From: Firmicutes bacterium ADurb.Bin146
GTDB lineage: Bacteria; Bacillota; Clostridia; DUPQ01
Length of the DNA: 64,000 nucleotides
NCBI GenBank assembly: GCA_002070475.1
Contig: MWDI01000016.1
Coordinates: 1 to 64,000, forward strand
Reading direction: 5' to 3'
This document shows, in pieces, positions 59,800 to 64,000 of this stretch. A program made the position numbers and the translations under genes. How positions within the stretch are numbered: position 1 is the stretch's first letter; every line of letters starts with the position of its first letter. A model generated the notes under the pieces. The model was not told the DNA's origin. It was given only the letters and a program-made list of their open reading frames with translations, and did no database searches.

Positions 59800-61167
59800 T
59801 CAGACAGGCTCAGAATTTTTAATTTTGAGCTTGTCATTTTTCCATCTGCCAGAAAAAAAGAAATAACCGCCTATCAGCATTGAAAAAAAAGTTGCTATTG
59901 GCGCAGCATAACCAAGCCCCCCTACGCCTGTTTGCAAAACTTTAGCGAATAATAACACCAAGGGGATTCGAAACACCAAGGAACTGACTGTGCTTGAAAT
60001 CATAGAAATAATTGAATAGCCAGCGCCATTTAATAATCCGTTAAAACAAAACGCGAAAGGCACGACCAGATAATCATAACTGAAAGACTTAAGATAACTG
60101 ACACCTATTTTAATGACATCCGGCTCAGCCTTAAAAGCAATAAGAATAGCTTCAGGAAAAATTTGTACAAAAGCGAAAATTATTACGCTTATTGAAAAAG
60201 ATATCATAATAGCGGTTGTAAGTGTCTTGGATGCTCTTTTATAAAACCCTGCGCCAATATTCTGAGCTGCCATAGCAGAGACAGAAGCACTCATCGCAGC
60301 TGCAGGAAGTATTGCAAAGGAATTAAACTTGCCTACTATACCGACAGCTGCTGATGCTGTGACTCCTCCAATATCGTTAATCATAGATGTAAGAACTAAG
60401 AAAGATATTCCTACAATCACATTCTGAGCGCTAGAAGGAATTCCGACTTTTAATAAAAGCCTTATTTTATCTTTGTGTATTCTGAAGCTCTTGTGATGGA
60501 AATTAAATATGAACTTGCTTCTTTTAAGATATATTACCGCAAGAATCATTGATATTGCTTGAGAAATAATAGTTGCAATAGCTGCACCAGCTGCACTCAT
60601 GTTGAAGTAACCGACAAACAATATATCTAAAAATACATTAATAACACAAGCTATACCTACAAAAACAAGAGGTCTCTTGGAATCTCCCATACCTCTTAAT
60701 ATAGCGCTTATTGCATTGTACCCGAATACGAATACAATACCCCACATGCATATAAGAACATAATCTTTTGCCATGTCATATGATTCAGACGGCGTATTCA
60801 AAACCTTTAACATGACATCAGTGAAGAATGTCATGAATATGGAAAAGAAAAGAGCAAGAATACCCATAACCGTAAACAATGTACCAATCGTCTTGTCTAC
60901 TTCCTCATGTTTTTTTGCCCCTATATACTGTGCGATAAGCACGGTACCGCCAACTGCAAGCCCTATTACAAAGTTGGTTATTACCATTGTAATCTGGCCG
61001 CCTATATTTACTGCTGACATTGTATATGTGCCGCTGTACCAGCCGACAATGAGCATATCTGCTACAGAATACAATGCTTGCACAATATTTGAAAGCAACA
61101 AAGGAAGACTGAATTTAATCAGTTGCTTTGCTACATTACCTTCTGTAAGTCTGTTTTCGATACCCAT
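59800..61167 (-). CDS. MATE family multidrug/cation exporter
   Basis: 455 residues from ATG 61167 (GGAGG 5 nt before; the longer frame to 61248 lacks a site). Twelve predicted membrane helices in two bundles; N-terminal TEGNVAKQLIKFSLPLLLSNIVQALYSVADMLIVG is typical of the NorM/DinF group, and the AISAILRGMGDSKRPL segment marks the middle. It exports drugs or metabolites with Na+ or H+ exchange; substrate unknown. Its last twelve codons coincide with the lon terminator stem on the other strand. A Rex-like sequence overlaps its probable promoter. Confidence 0.92.
   Translation of the reverse strand: MGIENRLTEGNVAKQLIKFSLPLLLSNIVQALYSVADMLIVGWYSGTYTMSAVNIGGQITMVITNFVIGLAVGGTVLIAQYIGAKKHEEVDKTIGTLFTVMGILALFFSIFMTFFTDVMLKVLNTPSESYDMAKDYVLICMWGIVFVFGYNAISAILRGMGDSKRPLVFVGIACVINVFLDILFVGYFNMSAAGAAIATIISQAISMILAVIYLKRSKFIFNFHHKSFRIHKDKIRLLLKVGIPSSAQNVIVGISFLVLTSMINDIGGVTASAAVGIVGKFNSFAILPAAAMSASVSAMAAQNIGAGFYKRASKTLTTAIMISFSISVIIFAFVQIFPEAILIAFKAEPDVIKIGVSYLKSFSYDYLVVPFAFCFNGLLNGAGYSIISMISSTVSSLVFRIPLVLLFAKVLQTGVGGLGYAAPIATFFSMLIGGYFFFSGRWKNDKLKIKNSEPV
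59803..59841 (+). terminator. lon terminator, embedded in the 3' end of the MATE gene
   Basis: 59803-59817 pairs with 59821-59835 over 15 bp (two wobbles) around a TTT loop, then ATTTTT. It lies 43 bp after the lon stop and inside the C-terminal codons of the convergent MATE gene. Confidence 0.75.
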
Positions 61168-61184
61168 AAATGCCTCCATATGCA

Positions 61185-61221
61185 TTGTTACAATGTTAAC
61201 ACAACATTTTTTTATTAACAA
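61185..61221 (-). promoter_or_regulatory. MATE gene promoter with Rex-like operator candidate
   Basis: On the minus strand TTGTTA (61221-61216) and TAACAT (61198-61193) are 17 bp apart. Overlapping the -10 is TTGTTAC-N4-TTAACAC (61185-61202 on the + strand), differing from the Rex consensus TTGTTAA-N4-TTAACAA at two places. Confidence 0.35.
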
Positions 61222-61248
61222 GATGATTAATCCAGTGCTATTATGCAA

Positions 61249-61277
61249 TTTACAAAATAGCGGTTTGAATATATAAT
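61249..61277 (+). promoter_or_regulatory. Promoter of the homocysteine cluster
   Basis: TTTACA (61249-61254), 17 bp, perfect TATAAT (61272-61277), 25 bp before ATG 61303. Confidence 0.65.
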
Positions 61278-61302
61278 TACTCTAATTAGCAAGGAGGGTA
61301 TT

Positions 61303-62451
61303 ATGAGATCCATTGCCCAGATAAATGAAAAGATAAAAAAAGGCAAGGCTGTTGTTGTTACAGCAGAGGAAGTAATAGACATAATCAAAGAAAAAGGCTA
61401 TAAGGAAACTTACGAAATGGTTGATGTTGTGACTACCGGAACATTTGGACCTATGTGCTCGTCAGGAGTATTCATCAATTTCGGACATTCAAATCCTCCA
61501 ATAAGAATGCAAAGCATAATGCTGAACGATGTGCCTGCATACGGAGGTCTTGCAGCTGTTGATACATATATTGGAGCTACTGAAGTATCTGTAAAAAGAG
61601 GTATGGAATACGGTGGGGGTCATGTAATAGAAGACTTGATTGCTGGAAAGGATATTAAACTGCATGCGCTTTCAAACGGTACTGACTGTTATCCGCGAAA
61701 AGAAATCCTCACAACTATAAACAAAGATAATATAAATCAGGCATACATGTATAATCCGAGAAACGCTTACCAGAATTATCCTGCAGCTACCAACTCAACT
61801 AATAAGACTATATATACATATATGGGGACATTGCTTCCCAACTATGGGAATATCACATACAGTACATCCGGAGAGCTCAGCCCTTTGTTGAATGATCCGT
61901 ATATGCGGACAATTGGAGTCGGGACTAGGATATTTTTAGGCGGAGGCATAGGATATGTCGCATGGCAGGGTACCCAACATAAGGTGGATGTGGAAAGAAC
62001 TGCAAATGGTGTTCCAATTGTAAATGCGGCAACTTTGGCAGTTATTGGGGATATTAAGCATATGAGTACGAAATATGTCAGAGGAGCGGTATTTGATAGG
62101 TATGGAGTTACACTTTTTGTGGGAATTGGCGTGCCAATACCGATTCTCGATGAAGATATGCTAAAATTCGTTTCTGTAAAAAATTCTGAGATATATACAA
62201 AGCTTGTGGATAAATCCGGTAATGTAAATATCGATAAAAAGTTTAATTATGCCGAGCTGAGAAGCGGGACTGTTAAATTCAATGGAAAGAATGTTCATAC
62301 TGCTCCTTTATCATCTTTATACGTAGCACGTAATATCGCGCTTACTTTAAAAGACTGGATAAATAAAGGATCTTTTGAGTTGACTGATAAAGTTACAGAC
62401 CTGCCTTTTGAAAGCAGGGTTAATTCGCTGGAAATAAGGGAGATAAAATAA
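61303..62451 (+). CDS. Homocysteine biosynthesis protein (DUF39, COG1900)
   Basis: 382 residues. Family landmarks: VDVVTTGTFGPMCSSGVFINFGHSNPPI with the conserved cysteine, LNDVPAYGGLAAVDTYIGAT, and IFLGGGIGYVAWQGTQH. In methanogens and other anaerobes DUF39 proteins, with a NIL-domain ferredoxin, make homocysteine from aspartate semialdehyde and a sulfur source without the usual O-acyl-homoserine route. GGAGGG ribosome site. Its stop overlaps the next ATG by one base, and both expected partner genes follow. Confidence 0.9.
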   Translation: MRSIAQINEKIKKGKAVVVTAEEVIDIIKEKGYKETYEMVDVVTTGTFGPMCSSGVFINFGHSNPPIRMQSIMLNDVPAYGGLAAVDTYIGATEVSVKRGMEYGGGHVIEDLIAGKDIKLHALSNGTDCYPRKEILTTINKDNINQAYMYNPRNAYQNYPAATNSTNKTIYTYMGTLLPNYGNITYSTSGELSPLLNDPYMRTIGVGTRIFLGGGIGYVAWQGTQHKVDVERTANGVPIVNAATLAVIGDIKHMSTKYVRGAVFDRYGVTLFVGIGVPIPILDEDMLKFVSVKNSEIYTKLVDKSGNVNIDKKFNYAELRSGTVKFNGKNVHTAPLSSLYVARNIALTLKDWINKGSFELTDKVTDLPFESRVNSLEIREIK

Positions 62452-62855
62452 TGGGCAAGCTAAAACTGAAACTTACATTTGATAAAGACTGCGTCACTAG
62501 GCCTATAATATATGAACTTGTTAAAAAATATGATGTTATGACTAATATCCTTAATGCTAATATAGAATATGGAAATAAAGGAAATATGATTCTAGAGATA
62601 AAAGGAAAAGATGAGAATCTCAAACTAGCACTGGAATATTTTAAGGATTTGAAGATAAAATATGAAATATATGCTGAAGCGATAATATGGGATGAAAAAC
62701 AATGTATAAACTGTGGAAGCTGTACAGCTGTTTGTCCTACTCAAGCGCTTACAATGGGAAAGGACGATTGTCTTCATTTTGATAAAGACAAATGTGTAGT
62801 ATGCCAGCTTTGTATAAATGCTTGTCCCATACGGATAATATCCGTAGAATTGTAG
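62451..62855 (+). CDS. NIL-domain ferredoxin, partner of the DUF39 protein
   Basis: 134 residues. N-terminal NIL domain (about 1-78; LKLTFDKDCVTRPIIYELVKKYDV), as in methionine transporter ATPases where it binds methionine. A two-cluster 4Fe-4S ferredoxin follows (CINCGSCTAVCP and CVVCQLCINACP). It supplies electrons, and perhaps amino-acid sensing, to the DUF39 protein in anaerobic homocysteine synthesis. The order DUF39-NIL-ferredoxin is the one seen in methanogens. Confidence 0.9.
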   Translation: MGKLKLKLTFDKDCVTRPIIYELVKKYDVMTNILNANIEYGNKGNMILEIKGKDENLKLALEYFKDLKIKYEIYAEAIIWDEKQCINCGSCTAVCPTQALTMGKDDCLHFDKDKCVVCQLCINACPIRIISVEL

Positions 62856-62867
62856 AGGATAGATGTA

Positions 62868-63587
62868 ATGTATCAGATAAGAGATTATAGGAAATCTTTT
62901 TCTAATGAGCTTAAGTGGTATAATGTCTGCGTAGAAGAGACTGATCTTATGATAGGCACTGATGAGAATTACTCAAAACAGGTTTTGAAGATTGTAAGGA
63001 CTCTTAGACACGATATATATGCCGCAATCGAAAAGAATCAGGAATTTTTCACTTCGCTAGTACCGATTGAATACGAGAAAGCTGAAGGTGTAGCGAAAAT
63101 TATGGTAGAAGCTGCAAAGCTTGCAGGTGTCGGACCATTTGCAGCTGTAGCCGGAGCGATTAATGATATGCTTGCTGATAAACTTTCCGATCAATCAAAA
63201 CAGATATTCATAGAAAATGGCGGTGATATATATATAAAGTCAGATAAAGATAGGAAAATCGGAATATTCGCAGGCAAATCGGTTTTATCAAACAAGTTTG
63301 CCATCGAAATACCAAAAGAAATCTTTCCTGTCGGGATTTGCACATCATCTGCGACAGTCGGACACTCTTTCAGTATGGGAAAAGCCGATGCTGCGGTAGT
63401 TATATGTAAAACCTCAGCTGTAGCTGATGCATTTGCTACTGCATTGTGCAACAGAATAAAAAACATTGAGGATATATCTTTTGCTTTGGAGTGGGTAAAT
63501 TCTTTTGAAGAAGTTATAGGAGCTGTTGCAATTATGGACGATAAGATAGGAGCGATAGGAAATATTAAACTCGTGAAATGGAACTGA
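62868..63587 (+). CDS. UPF0280 (COG2122) ApbE-like protein
   Basis: 239 residues. Related to the ApbE flavin-transferase fold: VAGAINDMLADKL, FIENGGDIYIKS, GICTSSATVGHSFSMGKADAAVV. COG2122 genes accompany the DUF39/NIL-ferredoxin pair in anaerobes, and sulfur transfer in homocysteine formation has been proposed for them. Whether it binds flavin is not visible. 12 bp after the ferredoxin gene and one base before proB. Confidence 0.88.
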   Translation: MYQIRDYRKSFSNELKWYNVCVEETDLMIGTDENYSKQVLKIVRTLRHDIYAAIEKNQEFFTSLVPIEYEKAEGVAKIMVEAAKLAGVGPFAAVAGAINDMLADKLSDQSKQIFIENGGDIYIKSDKDRKIGIFAGKSVLSNKFAIEIPKEIFPVGICTSSATVGHSFSMGKADAAVVICKTSAVADAFATALCNRIKNIEDISFALEWVNSFEEVIGAVAIMDDKIGAIGNIKLVKWN

Positions 63588-63588
63588 T

Positions 63589-64000
63589 ATGAGGACGCAA
63601 TTAGAAAAAGCAGAGAAAATAGTAATAAAAGTCGGAACAAACACACTTACGCATGAAAACGGCAAGATGAATCTGAAAAGCATGGAGCTTTTAGTCAGGG
63701 AAATAGCTGAACTTACGAATAAAGGTAAAAAAGTCATTCTTGTTACTTCAGGTGCTGTGGGTGTAGGGCTCGGTAAACTTAATATTAATAGGAAACCAAA
63801 AAATCTTATTGAAAGGCAGATATTATCAGCAGTAGGGCAATGTGAGCTTATGCATATATATTCCAAACTTTTTTCTGAATATTCTATAACTGTAGGCCAG
63901 ATACTGCTTACTAGGGATGTTACAGAAAATCCTGTTAAGGCAGAAAATGCATATAACTCTTTCAAGGGTCTTCTTAATATGGGTATAGTACCAATAGTAA
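63589..64000 (+). CDS. proB: Glutamate 5-kinase, N-terminal part (runs off the window)
   Basis: ATG 63589, one base after the UPF0280 stop; 137 codons are visible. Amino-acid kinase fold: KIVIKVGTNTLT at the start, VILVTSGAVGVGLGKL, SAVGQCELMHIYSKLFSEY and VGQILLTRDV, as in ProB. It phosphorylates glutamate in the first step of proline synthesis. Its place at the end of the homocysteine operon links two amino-acid pathways that both use glutamate- or aspartate-family intermediates. The C-terminal PUA domain, if present, lies outside. Confidence 0.93.
   Translation, partial: MRTQLEKAEKIVIKVGTNTLTHENGKMNLKSMELLVREIAELTNKGKKVILVTSGAVGVGLGKLNINRKPKNLIERQILSAVGQCELMHIYSKLFSEYSITVGQILLTRDVTENPVKAENAYNSFKGLLNMGIVPIV

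Overview
The window is 64 kb of AT-rich, very densely coding chromosome from a low-GC anaerobic Firmicute, most likely a member of the Clostridia. The evidence is the gene content: sepF/yggT, DivIVA- and DivIC-type division genes, pgpH/phoH/ybeY/era, a membrane pyrophosphatase, and the anaerobe-type homocysteine cluster. Strong AGGAGG-type ribosome sites and near-consensus TTGACA/TATAAT promoters agree with this. I cannot name a genus. The yqfC/yqfD sporulation pair that usually precedes phoH in spore formers is absent, which hints at a non-sporulating lineage. Almost all of the DNA is coding. The longest gene-free stretch is about 240 bp (48331-48570), so there is no stretch over 300 bp without a gene. 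I saw no tRNA, rRNA, CRISPR array, prophage or IS element.

Layout. 1-422 is the 3' end of a group II intron. 455-1603 (minus) is an unusual membrane protein with a thioredoxin-like domain and two tail-collar-like domains. 1670-3491 is an ammonium transporter fused to a PII domain, preceded by a promoter and a terminator-like hairpin. 3537-5688 holds a histidine phosphatase, a two-nuclease-domain DUF2779 protein and a 39-residue membrane peptide. 5781-12341 is an apparent operon for a deoxysugar such as L-rhamnose: SrlD-like dehydrogenase, PHP hydrolase, Fic protein, rhamnulokinase, class II aldolase and an orphan TrpB. 12466-19847 is mixed housekeeping: small membrane protein, DUF4380-like protein, phosphoesterase, DivIVA-like protein, Lrp regulator plus aminotransferase, prfB, pepT and a DtxR/MntR-like regulator.

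19902-24840 is the conserved phoH-pgpH-ybeY-cdd-era block, with recO and an RluA-type synthase on the opposite strand. 26633-31879 carries a PlsC-like acyltransferase, an aluminium-resistance-type PLP enzyme, an HlyD-like protein, yggS/ylmE, sepF and yggT. 32037-39021 has a J-domain protein, the NusG-II/Gx-transporter pair, thyA-folA, a GT-C membrane glycosyltransferase, two lipoproteins and a DivIC-like protein. 39135-45374 contains hppA, argS and a GH78 rhamnosidase. 45516-49455 contains a prepilin peptidase, a LoaP-like NusG paralogue, yfbR, rplM-rpsI and an AraC/GyrI regulator. 49554-53597 is tsaE-tsaB-rimI-uvrC-phosphoesterase. 53708-57224 is a MoxR/DUF58/DUF4129 operon. Then come lon, a MATE exporter, the homocysteine trio (DUF39, NIL-ferredoxin, UPF0280) and the start of proB, which runs off the right edge.

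How the parts fit. The GH78 enzyme and the kinase/aldolase operon together suggest intracellular use of rhamnosides, although no isomerase or transporter is in the window. The most unusual items are the collar/thioredoxin membrane protein, the amt attenuator and Amt-PII fusion, a Fic protein whose inhibitory glutamate and partner arginine are both changed, a deacetylase-like lipoprotein lacking its catalytic aspartate, three genes whose -10 box lies 6 nt before the start codon, and a perfect 23-bp palindrome after rpsI. All calls come from reading the sequence. No database search or alignment was run.
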